Origin: an uncultured Clostridia bacterium
GTDB taxonomy: Bacteria; Bacillota; Clostridia; Christensenellales; Borkfalkiaceae
Assembly (NCBI GenBank): GCA_904501795.1
Contig: CAJGCK010000041.1
Coordinates: 1 to 10,510 of the forward strand
Direction: 5' to 3'
Length of the DNA stretch: 10,510 nt
The notes under the pieces were generated by a model. It saw only the letters and a list, made by a program, of their open reading frames with translations, was not told the DNA's origin and searched no databases. A program made the translations under genes and the position numbers. Of this stretch, positions 1 to 7,158 are shown piece by piece. The stretch's first letter is position 1, and the number at the start of each line of letters is the position of its first letter.

Positions 1-1
1 T

Positions 2-2653
2 ATCGAAACTACTACTACTTCGTACACTTTTACCAAACAATTAGTTGTTGCTGATAAGGTTTTAACCACTGCAGATGAATTCCAAAACTGGGCAAAATAT
101 ATCCGTCCTAAATATTGGAACCGTGGTACTTCTTACACCGAATTGAATAGTGATGGTAAATACAACAACATATACGACGGTTTAATTGTTTTAGGTAACG
201 ACATTGACTTCGGCGGTCAAGTATATAAAACCGAACTTGCAACTATGAACCTTGGCATAAATGGTACTTGGTGGTTAGATACAACTACTGGTGAAATCTA
301 TACTGAAGAAGTCGAGGGTAAATCAAATCTTACCATTAGGTATGCAGGTATCTTCGTTGGTACGTTCGATGGTTTAGGTCATACCGTGTATGATATAGAA
401 GTTGCATATTTTGGTTCGCCAATATTTGGTCATGCGTTGTCAGGTACTGTTAAAAACGTTGCGTTTACTCAAGTTAAATATTCTGCAACGGTAACGGCTA
501 ATGGTGGAACGTTGTATAACAATGCCACAGAAAAAACCGATAACAATGGTATTTTACATCAATTTGAAGTTTACAACATCTTTTTAGAAGGTGGATTTGA
601 CACTGAGTTAACCGGCGATTATAGGTTAGGTTTCGTGGGTGGCCCGCTTAATACTGGTGATAAGAAGTATCAATTCCATACGATAGCGACAATAGTTAAC
701 TCAACAGCTTCAAACACTTCCACTACCGGTGTAGTATTCCCGATTGTATACGGTAACGCATACAAAGGCACCGCAATATTTAATGAATCCTTACATGCTA
801 TAGGAGTAGACATAGCAAAAAATAACGCGCATTTATACTCTGAATATACTGCATTAGATTCTGATACCGCTAGATCTGCGTTTAAAAGCGGTGGTTTTAC
901 ACTTGTTGACAACAACAAGTTCCCAACCTTAGGTCAATCAAAGAATTATTTAACTCCGCTTAATTTGTCTGCTAAAGATATCAACGGAAATTACGTTCAA
1001 GAAGTTTTAACAGGTAGTACCACTCAATTATTCGTATCTAATTATAAAACTTATAGTTCAGTTCAAGCACTACTAAACCTAAACACGTTATCATTAGCCG
1101 AAGATTATGAGGGTATAACTTTAAACTTTGACGACTTAACTCTAACGGTTGACTCAACCGTTGCAAGCGGAACGGAAATAGTTATAATATACACAAACGT
1201 AATTTCGGGTAACACGGGTACTATAACGTTAGTTGCTACTGAGTTTGAAATGATTGTTGAAACCTTAGATGTTAACGAACTTTATAGCATTAAGAGTACC
1301 GATAACGTAGTAACCGACATACCCGTTGTATTAGACGGTGTTGATGGTATCGTTTCTGTTGAATTGACCAACAATGAAACTAATGAAGTTTATGCTTTCA
1401 CTGGTTCTTCAATCGTTGCATCTGAAATTACTTCTGGTTACTACACCGTAATTGCTTACACGGCAGAAAGAGGTTATAGATATCAAGCTACTATAGCAGA
1501 TAAAGTTATTTATACTGCAGAAGAATTCCAAAACTGGGCAAAATATATCCGTCCTACTCATTGGAACCGTGGTAATCCTTACACCCACTCAGACGCTGGC
1601 GGTACTTACAACATATATGATGGTTTAATTGTTTTAGGTAACGATATTGACTTCGGCGGTCAAGTGTACAAAACCGAACTTGCAACTATGAACCTTGGCA
1701 TAAATGGTACTTGGTATTTAGATGAAAAGACTGGTGAAATCTATACTGAAAAAGTCGAGGGTAAAACAAATCTAACCAATAGATATGCTGCTATCTTCGT
1801 TGGTACGTTCGATGGTTTAGGCCACACCGTATACGATATCGAAATCGGCTATTTTGGTGCATCAATTTTTGGTAACAAATTAGCTGGTACCGTTCGTAAC
1901 GTAGGTTTTGCTCAAGTTAAATACAGTGCTCCACAAATAAGTGGCAATTTTGGTGGCGTTCTTACGGGCTCTGGAACATCAATAACTAATAATGGCGTTA
2001 AGCACAACTTCGCTATGACAGACGTATTCGTTGAAGGTGGTTTCAACTACGACATAGCTTATGCTACTGCTAATGACCGTGTAAGTTTTGCTGTTGGTAC
2101 TGTTAACGGTTCTATTGCTTACGTGTTTGCAAGAATTGCAGTTATAGTAAACCTTAACCCGACGTTAAGCGCTGGTAGCTATGGTAGAAACACCGTATTA
2201 ACTTATGGTAACGGTTCACTTGATGGTGCTACTTCAAACAAATCACTTCTTTTAGGACTACACGATGGTAACAACATAACATCAAACGCTACTGGCTCTC
2301 AAACGTATGCGTATGCTGGTGCTAAGTGGTCTGATTCTTATGAGTTATGGGATACCACAAACTTCCCGATTATGCTTTCTGCAAAAGACCATTTAACCGT
2401 ACTTGATTTCAACGAAACCGAAGTATCGGTTGGCGCAAACAAATTAACCATTAAGGGCTTTACTACCTACACGATGGGCGCTATGAAGAACTTGTGGACG
2501 GTTGTATCTAATACTGAAGGCGTAACGTTTGATTTAGCAACTTGCACCTTAACCGTTGCAGATACCGTTGCAGTTGGTACTGAAATTACTTTAACGGTAA
2601 CTAGCGTTATTAACTCAAGTCTAACCAACACGATTACGTTTGTTGTTGCATAG
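2..2653 (+). CDS. Large modular repeat protein with GLUG-like beta-helix and Ig-like modules (5' partial)
   Basis: The reading frame is open from base 2, so the gene starts outside the window; 883 residues are visible and end at TAG 2651-2653. The architecture is modular: a linker, a block with the pattern FVGTFDGLGHTVYDI then IFG and GTVKNV (about 344-460), a divergent beta-rich stretch, an Ig-like segment (about 941-1240), a second linker, then the block again (about 1788-1900) and a final Ig-like segment (about 2390-2650). The FDGxGHT/GTVKNV pattern resembles GLUG motifs of bacterial surface and adhesin-like beta-helix proteins. The sequence is rich in T, N, G and V and almost free of Cys, which fits an exported protein. 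No LPXTG motif or hydrophobic tail is present at the C-terminus, so any anchor or signal peptide must lie upstream. Function is unknown; adhesion or surface display is inference. Base 2 is simply the first codon seen, not a start. Confidence 0.85.
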   Translation: METTTTSYTFTKQLVVADKVLTTADEFQNWAKYIRPKYWNRGTSYTELNSDGKYNNIYDGLIVLGNDIDFGGQVYKTELATMNLGINGTWWLDTTTGEIYTEEVEGKSNLTIRYAGIFVGTFDGLGHTVYDIEVAYFGSPIFGHALSGTVKNVAFTQVKYSATVTANGGTLYNNATEKTDNNGILHQFEVYNIFLEGGFDTELTGDYRLGFVGGPLNTGDKKYQFHTIATIVNSTASNTSTTGVVFPIVYGNAYKGTAIFNESLHAIGVDIAKNNAHLYSEYTALDSDTARSAFKSGGFTLVDNNKFPTLGQSKNYLTPLNLSAKDINGNYVQEVLTGSTTQLFVSNYKTYSSVQALLNLNTLSLAEDYEGITLNFDDLTLTVDSTVASGTEIVIIYTNVISGNTGTITLVATEFEMIVETLDVNELYSIKSTDNVVTDIPVVLDGVDGIVSVELTNNETNEVYAFTGSSIVASEITSGYYTVIAYTAERGYRYQATIADKVIYTAEEFQNWAKYIRPTHWNRGNPYTHSDAGGTYNIYDGLIVLGNDIDFGGQVYKTELATMNLGINGTWYLDEKTGEIYTEKVEGKTNLTNRYAAIFVGTFDGLGHTVYDIEIGYFGASIFGNKLAGTVRNVGFAQVKYSAPQISGNFGGVLTGSGTSITNNGVKHNFAMTDVFVEGGFNYDIAYATANDRVSFAVGTVNGSIAYVFARIAVIVNLNPTLSAGSYGRNTVLTYGNGSLDGATSNKSLLLGLHDGNNITSNATGSQTYAYAGAKWSDSYELWDTTNFPIMLSAKDHLTVLDFNETEVSVGANKLTIKGFTTYTMGAMKNLWTVVSNTEGVTFDLATCTLTVADTVAVGTEITLTVTSVINSSLTNTITFVVA
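71..480 (+). repeat. Intragenic direct repeat, copy 1 (about 410 bp)
   Basis: This stretch encodes EFQNWAKYIRP through FTQVKY and matches copy 2 about 1,446 bp downstream. Identity is very high at DNA level, including synonymous positions, around the segment encoding NDIDFGGQVYKTELATMN. That points to recent duplication or gene conversion rather than protein-level conservation alone. Confidence 0.9.
1517..1923 (+). repeat. Intragenic direct repeat, copy 2
   Basis: Second copy of the module core, in the same frame. The offset falls from 1,446 to 1,443 bp across the repeat, a one-codon length difference. The sequence after it (from about 1924) diverges from the matching part of module 1, so the conserved core is followed by a variable region. 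Confidence 0.9.
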
Positions 2654-2712
2654 GCAAGTTAGTAAAAGGTAAACTGAAAAGAAATAAGCATTTTTGTAGT
2701 TTAACTACTATA

Positions 2713-2751
2713 AAAAAACACCGCGTAATTTATTTACGCGGTGTTTTTTGT
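2713..2751 (+). terminator. Strong intrinsic terminator after the repeat-protein gene
   Basis: A perfect 16-bp stem (2713-2728 with 2734-2749) has a 5-nt loop, a GC-rich core (ACCGCG/CGCGGT) and a T-run on its 3' side. The A-run on the 5' side would let it work in both directions. It lies 60 bp after the stop codon. Confidence 0.93.
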
Positions 2752-2757
2752 TTTCGC

Positions 2758-2786
2758 TTGCAATTACTTTTGTTTTATAATATAAT
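2758..2786 (+). promoter_or_regulatory. Sigma-70-type promoter for the SGNH hydrolase gene
   Basis: The -35 box is TTGCAA (2758-2763) and the -10 box TATAAT (2781-2786), with a 17-bp spacer. A second TATAAT overlaps at 2776-2781. The predicted transcript starts near 2793, only about 20 nt before the ATG. Confidence 0.75.
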
Positions 2787-2814
2787 TATATTATAAACAA
2801 ATGAGTTAATATCT

Positions 2815-3885
2815 ATGAAGAATTTGCTAGACAAAAACTTGATTACTCCTATTTGGGATGGTAACGTAGTTTATTTTGAAACTTGCGGTTTTTTAGGGGA
2901 GGAAGGTGAAGCAAACCTTATCTATACGCCTACTAAAATTATTTTGGTAACTGATTACGGTGTTCAAAAAAATTTTGTAGAAGGTGTTGACTATATTATA
3001 AAAGGCAACGTTATAAAGCGTGTAAAAGGGGGTTCGATGCCGTACTTTAAGCACGAAGACTTATATTGCAGTCAGCCTAAAAGATATACGATAGATATTG
3101 AACCTACACGTTGTAAAAACTATATTCCTGGCATCAACTATCTAAATTACGGCGAAGGTGATACTTTTACTAAAAATCAGTTTTGCGTAACATACGAACA
3201 TGCTAGCAAATGGCACGGCACGGCTATTACGAATAAAAGCGATATTTTAGTTAATTCTAACGCCCTTTTATCAAGCGGTAAGTCGCTAGATATTTGCGTT
3301 TACGGCGATAGTATTTGTACCGGATGTAACTCAAGCGGTACTGAACAAGGCGGTTTTGTTGCGCCGTATTTGCCACCGTTTACTATAATGATGAAAGATT
3401 ATCTAGAAAAGCGTTTCAAATCAAAAGTTGGTATAAAAAACGTTTCAGTTGGCGGTTGGGATACTATTACGGCAATAAAAGAGTTTAAAGAACGCGTACT
3501 TTCTTCTAAATCTGATTTGTTTATAATAGGTTTTGGTATGAATGACCTTCACACGCCTTTACAACAATTTACCGATATAATTGAAGAAATGATAACCGAG
3601 TTCAAAAAGCTTAATCCTAGTAGCGAAGTTATTTTAATTGCAACCACTTTGCCAAATATGGAAAGCAATTGGGTGTTAAATCAAACGGAATACATTAAAA
3701 TTTTCAAAGAGTTAGAAAAGAAATATTCTTACGTTGCAGTTGCTAACATGACCGATTTTCATCGTGATTTATTTAGCGTAGGAAAGGGGTATAAAGATAT
3801 CGGTGCAAACAACATAAACCATCCCAACGATTTTGTTTGCAGGTGCTATGGTCAAGTTATTTTGCAAACGCTTTGCGGTTTATAA
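2815..3885 (+). CDS. SGNH/GDSL-type hydrolase (probable carbohydrate or ester deacylase)
   Basis: This 356-residue protein has a beta-rich N-terminal part (about 1-155) and a C-terminal SGNH fold. Block I is GDS with nucleophile Ser166 in YGDSICTG; block II is Gly213/Gly214 in SVGGWDT; block III is Asn243 in GMND; block V is His336 in NHPND. Family knowledge: these residues give the Ser-His catalytic pair and the oxyanion hole of esterases and deacetylases. Where a DxxH motif would place the catalytic Asp, this protein has Asn333. A beta-sandwich followed by an SGNH domain using a Ser-His dyad recalls carbohydrate esterase family 2, but that assignment is inference. No signal peptide is seen, so it is probably cytoplasmic. 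The Shine-Dalgarno sequence is weak, and the ATG at 2801 runs into a stop after two codons. It has its own promoter and no operon partner. The substrate is unknown. Confidence 0.85.
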   Translation: MKNLLDKNLITPIWDGNVVYFETCGFLGEEGEANLIYTPTKIILVTDYGVQKNFVEGVDYIIKGNVIKRVKGGSMPYFKHEDLYCSQPKRYTIDIEPTRCKNYIPGINYLNYGEGDTFTKNQFCVTYEHASKWHGTAITNKSDILVNSNALLSSGKSLDICVYGDSICTGCNSSGTEQGGFVAPYLPPFTIMMKDYLEKRFKSKVGIKNVSVGGWDTITAIKEFKERVLSSKSDLFIIGFGMNDLHTPLQQFTDIIEEMITEFKKLNPSSEVILIATTLPNMESNWVLNQTEYIKIFKELEKKYSYVAVANMTDFHRDLFSVGKGYKDIGANNINHPNDFVCRCYGQVILQTLCGL

Positions 3886-3902
3886 ACTTTAAGAAGTTAA
3901 TC

Positions 3903-3964
3903 TTTTACCTTATGGTAAAATCTTTGCAAAACTATCGTTTTGACGTAAAAACTGTCGTTTTTAC
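3903..3964. repeat. Three consecutive small hairpins downstream of the SGNH gene
   Basis: Three A/T-rich hairpins follow one another: TTTTACC/GGTAAAA (3903-3920, loop TTAT), CAAAAC/GTTTTG (3927-3942, loop TATC) and GTAAAAAC/GTTTTTAC (3945-3964, loop TGTC). The second and third are similar and look like a tandem duplication of an 18-bp palindromic unit. They may be weak terminators, mRNA 3'-end stabilisers or repeat debris. No open frame of note is present. Confidence 0.6.
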
Positions 3965-3985
3965 ACTTCAAGTTTGAAACACGGC

Positions 3986-4029
3986 GAAGTTATCGCTCCT
4001 TGTAAACAAAGCGCTAACTTCTTGTATTT
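3986..4029 (+). terminator. Probable intrinsic terminator between the SGNH gene and the pfl promoter
   Basis: A long imperfect stem forms from GAAGTTA (3986-3992) with TAACTTC (4015-4021) and CGCT (3994-3997) with AGCG (4010-4013), with one 1x1 mismatch and an inner TTG/CAA pairing. It is followed by a T-rich tail (TTGTATTTT). It would insulate the pfl operon from upstream transcription. Confidence 0.65.
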
Positions 4030-4050
4030 TAATCTATTGCATCATTTAGA

Positions 4051-4080
4051 TTGACAAAGGTTATTTATTAGTTGTATAAT
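4051..4080 (+). promoter_or_regulatory. Consensus promoter of the pflBA operon
   Basis: A perfect TTGACA (4051-4056) is followed by an 18-bp spacer and a perfect TATAAT (4075-4080). The predicted start near 4087 coincides with the first paired base of the riboswitch. Such a strong core promoter suggests that control rests mainly on the RNA leader. Confidence 0.9.
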
Positions 4081-4086
4081 ATTTAC

Positions 4087-4160
4087 GTAGTCACGTTACT
4101 GACGGTTTACGCAGAGCACTGCGGTGGAACGTAGCTACTTTATGCCGACCGTCTGGGCAA
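4087..4160 (+). promoter_or_regulatory. ZTP riboswitch (pfl motif) upstream of pflB
   Basis: The leader has the ZTP/ZMP aptamer layout. P1 is GTAG-ACGTT (4087-4097) with AACGT-CTAC (4128-4138), next to the ACTGACGG strand. P2 is CGCAG/CTGCG (4110-4123, loop AGCA), followed by GTGGAACG. The conserved 3' element is GCCGACCGTCTGGGCA (4144-4159), with P3 GCC/GGC. GACGG (4101-4105) can pair with CCGTC (4149-4153), the expected pseudoknot, compensated relative to the usual GGCG/CGCC. Family knowledge: this motif senses ZTP/ZMP, which build up when 10-formyl-tetrahydrofolate is short, and turns on folate, purine and formate genes, including pfl. No terminator hairpin is seen between the aptamer and the Shine-Dalgarno (4182-4187), so the expression platform is unclear. 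Confidence 0.93.
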
Positions 4161-4194
4161 TTCACTTTTACATTTTTGTTTAAGGAGTATTCGG

Positions 4195-6426
4195 ATGGAA
4201 CACGTTAATTGGGTTGGATTTATTAAGGGCGCTTGGCAAGACCAAGTAAACGTTAGGGATTTTATTCAATTGAATTATTCTCAATATTTGGGCGACAGTG
4301 GGTTTCTTGCGCAAAAAACGGCTAGAACTAGCGGTTTAATGCAAAAAGTTAACCAACTCTTCGCATTAGAGCGCGAAAATGGTGGAGTATTGGATATCGA
4401 TACTGCCACCGTTTCTTCTTTGCTGAGTTTTGCGCCTGGTTATATCGATAAAGAAAACGAGATTATCGTCGGTATGCAAACCGATAGCCCGCTTAAACGC
4501 GCCGTTAATCCCTTTGGTGGTATTCGTATGGCCCGCCAAGCTTGTGAAGCTTACGGCTACAAATTAAGTGATAAGATTGAAGAAGAATTTCGTTATAAAA
4601 CCACTCATAACGACGGGGTGTATAGGGCATACTCGCAAGAAATGAGAAAAGCGCGCAGTAGCCACGTAATAACAGGGCTTCCCGACGCTTATGGTAGAGG
4701 CAGAATTATCGGCGATTATAGGCGCGTTGCGTTATATGGTATCGATTACTTAATCGAGTGCAAAAAAAAGGATAAAGCAGATTTAGAGAGTAAGTTATAC
4801 GATAGCGAACAAATTTGTTTGTGTGAAGAACTTACCAAACAAATTAATTTCTTATCATATATGCTTGAAATGGCAAAGTCTTATGGCTTTGATATTTCAA
4901 AACCTGCTAAAAACGCCAAAGAAGCAGTTCAATGGACGTATTTTGCATATCTTTCCGCTATTAAAGAGCAAAACGGCGCTGCTATGTCGCTCGGTAGAGT
5001 TTCAACCTTTTTCGATATTTATTTTGAACGTGATATTAAGTCAGGAGTTTTAACTGAAACTCAAGCGCAAGAGATTATTGATGATTTTGTTATAAAACTA
5101 CGTATTGCTAGGCATCTTCGTACCCCAGAGTATAATGAACTTTTCGGTGGTGACCCTATGTGGATTACCGAAGCACTTGGTGGCATGGGGCAAGACGGTA
5201 GAACTTTGGTTACCAAAACCACTTATAGAATGCTCAATACTCTATATACGCTAGGTTCTTCACCAGAGCCTAACTTAACTGTTTTGTGGTCTAAAAATTT
5301 ACCCAAACCATTTAAGGAATTTTGTGCGAAAATTAGTATTGACACCGATTCTATTCAATATGAAAACGATGATTTAATGCGTGAAATTTATGGTGATGAT
5401 TACGCTATTGCTTGCTGTGTTTCGGCCATGAAAGTCGGCAAACAAATGCAGTTCTTTGGCGCAAGGTGTAATTTAGCAAAACTTTTATTAATTGCGTTAA
5501 ATGGTGGGTACGACAACCAAAGTGATATGCATATCGGCCCTCAAATGCCCGTTTTATCGGCAGATAAACTTGATTTTTCCGCCGTTAAAGAACGTTTTGA
5601 TATTTACGTTTCTTGGCTTGCTAAACTTTACGTTAACACCATGAACGTTATTCACTATATGCACGATAAATACGCTTATGAAAAAACCCAAATGGCGCTA
5701 CACGACACTTTTGTGGATAGGTTTATGGCGTTTGGTGTTGCAGGTCTATCGGTTGTTGCCGATTCGCTTAGTGCTATAAAATACGCTAACGTTAAGCCTA
5801 TCTTGAACGAAAAGGGCTTTATCGTTGATTTTGAAACGGTTGGATCGTTTCCAAAATACGGTAACGACGACGATAGGGTAGACTTAATTGCAAAAGATTT
5901 GACTCACCAGTTTATAACCGAGTTGAGAAAAACCCCGACTTATCGTAAGGCAATTCACACTTTATCAGTTTTAACCATTACGTCTAACGTTACTTACGGT
6001 AAAAACACGGGTGCAACACCCGATGGAAGAAAGGCAAAAGAACCTTTTGCGCCTGGTGCTAACCCTATGCACAATCGTGAAGAAAACGGCGCTTTAGCAT
6101 CACTTAATTCGGTTGCTAAAATCAGTTACGACGATTGCCGTGACGGTATTTCAAACACCTTTACTATAACTCCAACTGCGCTTGGTAAAGACGCTGAGCA
6201 ACGCATAGAAAATCTTGTTGGAATTTTAGACGGTTATTTTGCGAAAAACGCCCATCATATAAACGTTAATGTTCTTAATCGTGATACACTTTTACAAGCT
6301 TACGAGCACCCCGAAAACTTCCCGAATTTAACCATTAGGGTTTCGGGTTACGCCGTTAATTTTAACAAACTCTCGCGCGAACAACAGCGTGAAGTTATTT
6401 CAAGAACGTTCCACGGTCAATTATGA
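4195..6426 (+). CDS. pflB: Pyruvate formate-lyase (formate C-acetyltransferase)
   Basis: This 743-residue glycyl-radical enzyme converts pyruvate and CoA to acetyl-CoA and formate in the cytoplasm; E. coli PflB has 760 residues. The adjacent catalytic cysteines Cys407-Cys408 lie in IACCVSAM, which marks true PFL rather than other glycyl-radical enzymes that have a single cysteine. The glycyl-radical loop RVSGYAVNF near the C-terminus places the radical on Gly718. The start at 4195 is supported by AAGGAG at 4182-4187, 7 nt upstream. The gene follows a ZTP riboswitch and overlaps pflA by 4 nt. The riboswitch implies induction when formyl-folate is short, so formate supply for purine and one-carbon metabolism is a likely role in addition to or instead of fermentation; that is inference. 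The coding sequence is intact. Confidence 0.97.
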   Translation: MEHVNWVGFIKGAWQDQVNVRDFIQLNYSQYLGDSGFLAQKTARTSGLMQKVNQLFALERENGGVLDIDTATVSSLLSFAPGYIDKENEIIVGMQTDSPLKRAVNPFGGIRMARQACEAYGYKLSDKIEEEFRYKTTHNDGVYRAYSQEMRKARSSHVITGLPDAYGRGRIIGDYRRVALYGIDYLIECKKKDKADLESKLYDSEQICLCEELTKQINFLSYMLEMAKSYGFDISKPAKNAKEAVQWTYFAYLSAIKEQNGAAMSLGRVSTFFDIYFERDIKSGVLTETQAQEIIDDFVIKLRIARHLRTPEYNELFGGDPMWITEALGGMGQDGRTLVTKTTYRMLNTLYTLGSSPEPNLTVLWSKNLPKPFKEFCAKISIDTDSIQYENDDLMREIYGDDYAIACCVSAMKVGKQMQFFGARCNLAKLLLIALNGGYDNQSDMHIGPQMPVLSADKLDFSAVKERFDIYVSWLAKLYVNTMNVIHYMHDKYAYEKTQMALHDTFVDRFMAFGVAGLSVVADSLSAIKYANVKPILNEKGFIVDFETVGSFPKYGNDDDRVDLIAKDLTHQFITELRKTPTYRKAIHTLSVLTITSNVTYGKNTGATPDGRKAKEPFAPGANPMHNREENGALASLNSVAKISYDDCRDGISNTFTITPTALGKDAEQRIENLVGILDGYFAKNAHHINVNVLNRDTLLQAYEHPENFPNLTIRVSGYAVNFNKLSREQQREVISRTFHGQL

Positions 6427-7145
6427 AATTAAGCGTTGGTTACGTTAATTCAATTCAATCGTTAGGTGCGGTTGACGGACCGGGGATTAGATTCGTTGCT
6501 TTTTTGCAAGGCTGTCCGCTTAGATGTTCGTGTTGTCACAACCCTGAAACTTGGCAGTTTAACGTGGGGGAAACGTTTTCCGCACAACAACTGTTCGATA
6601 AGGCGGTTAGGTTTAAGGAATATTTTGGCGAAAAAGGTGGCGTTACTCTCTCGGGTGGCGAGCCGATTTGCCAATCCGAGTTTGTTTACGACTTTTTTTC
6701 GTTGTGTAAAGCGAGCAATATTAATACGTGTTTAGACACTTCGGGCTGTATTTTAAACGATAGTGTAAAAAAAGCCCTATCCGTTACGGATAGAGTGTTG
6801 TTGGACGTCAAATATCCTTCGCCATCTCTTTATAACAAGCACGTTGGTTGCAATTTGTCTAACGTATTAGAGTTTTTGACCTATTTAAACGCCGTAAAAC
6901 TGCCCACAACCATTAGACAGGTCGTTGTTAAGGGAATTAATGATAATGACGACAACTTGGCGTTTTTGTCGCGCTTAAGGGGCGAATTTGACTGTGTAGA
7001 TGGTATTGAACTCCTTCCATTTAGAAAAATTTGTTCTTCTAAGTATGACAATCTGAAAATCAAGTTTCCATTTGCAAATTATCCTGAAACGGATGAGCAA
7101 ACTATACAAAATTTATATTGTAAGTTAAAAAAGCACTCTAAATAG
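6423..7145 (+). CDS. pflA: Pyruvate formate-lyase-activating enzyme (radical SAM)
   Basis: This 240-residue radical SAM protein uses a [4Fe-4S] cluster and S-adenosylmethionine to put the glycyl radical on PflB. The cluster motif CX3CX2C is CPLRCSCC (Cys31, Cys35, Cys38; Cys37 is an extra cysteine) followed by HNPETW. Also present are the N-terminal DGPGIR motif and the SAM-binding SGGEP motif (residues 77-81). The length is close to E. coli PflA (246). The ATG lies in the ATGA overlap with the pflB stop and has no good Shine-Dalgarno of its own, so translation is probably coupled to pflB. The last codons and the TAG stop (7143-7145) lie inside the terminator hairpin. Confidence 0.96.
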   Translation: MKLSVGYVNSIQSLGAVDGPGIRFVAFLQGCPLRCSCCHNPETWQFNVGETFSAQQLFDKAVRFKEYFGEKGGVTLSGGEPICQSEFVYDFFSLCKASNINTCLDTSGCILNDSVKKALSVTDRVLLDVKYPSPSLYNKHVGCNLSNVLEFLTYLNAVKLPTTIRQVVVKGINDNDDNLAFLSRLRGEFDCVDGIELLPFRKICSSKYDNLKIKFPFANYPETDEQTIQNLYCKLKKHSK

Positions 7146-7154
7146 AGTGCTTTT
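7129..7154. terminator. Bidirectional terminator shared by pflBA and glmM
   Basis: A perfect 11-bp stem AAAAGCACTCT/AGAGTGCTTTT (7129-7139 with 7144-7154) has a 4-nt loop. The T-run on one side serves pflA, and the six A's on the other give a U-run for glmM transcripts. The hairpin includes the 3' end and stop codon of pflA and lies 4 bp from the glmM stop. Confidence 0.9.
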
Positions 7155-7158
7155 AGTT

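Noticed and set aside
2801..2809. ATG-AGT-TAA mini-ORF just before the SGNH gene
   Set aside because: It is two codons long and overlaps the leader; it is likely chance in A/T-rich DNA.
6462..6735. Short open frames on both strands within pflA
   Set aside because: They are shadows of a gene with all radical SAM motifs and lack start signals.
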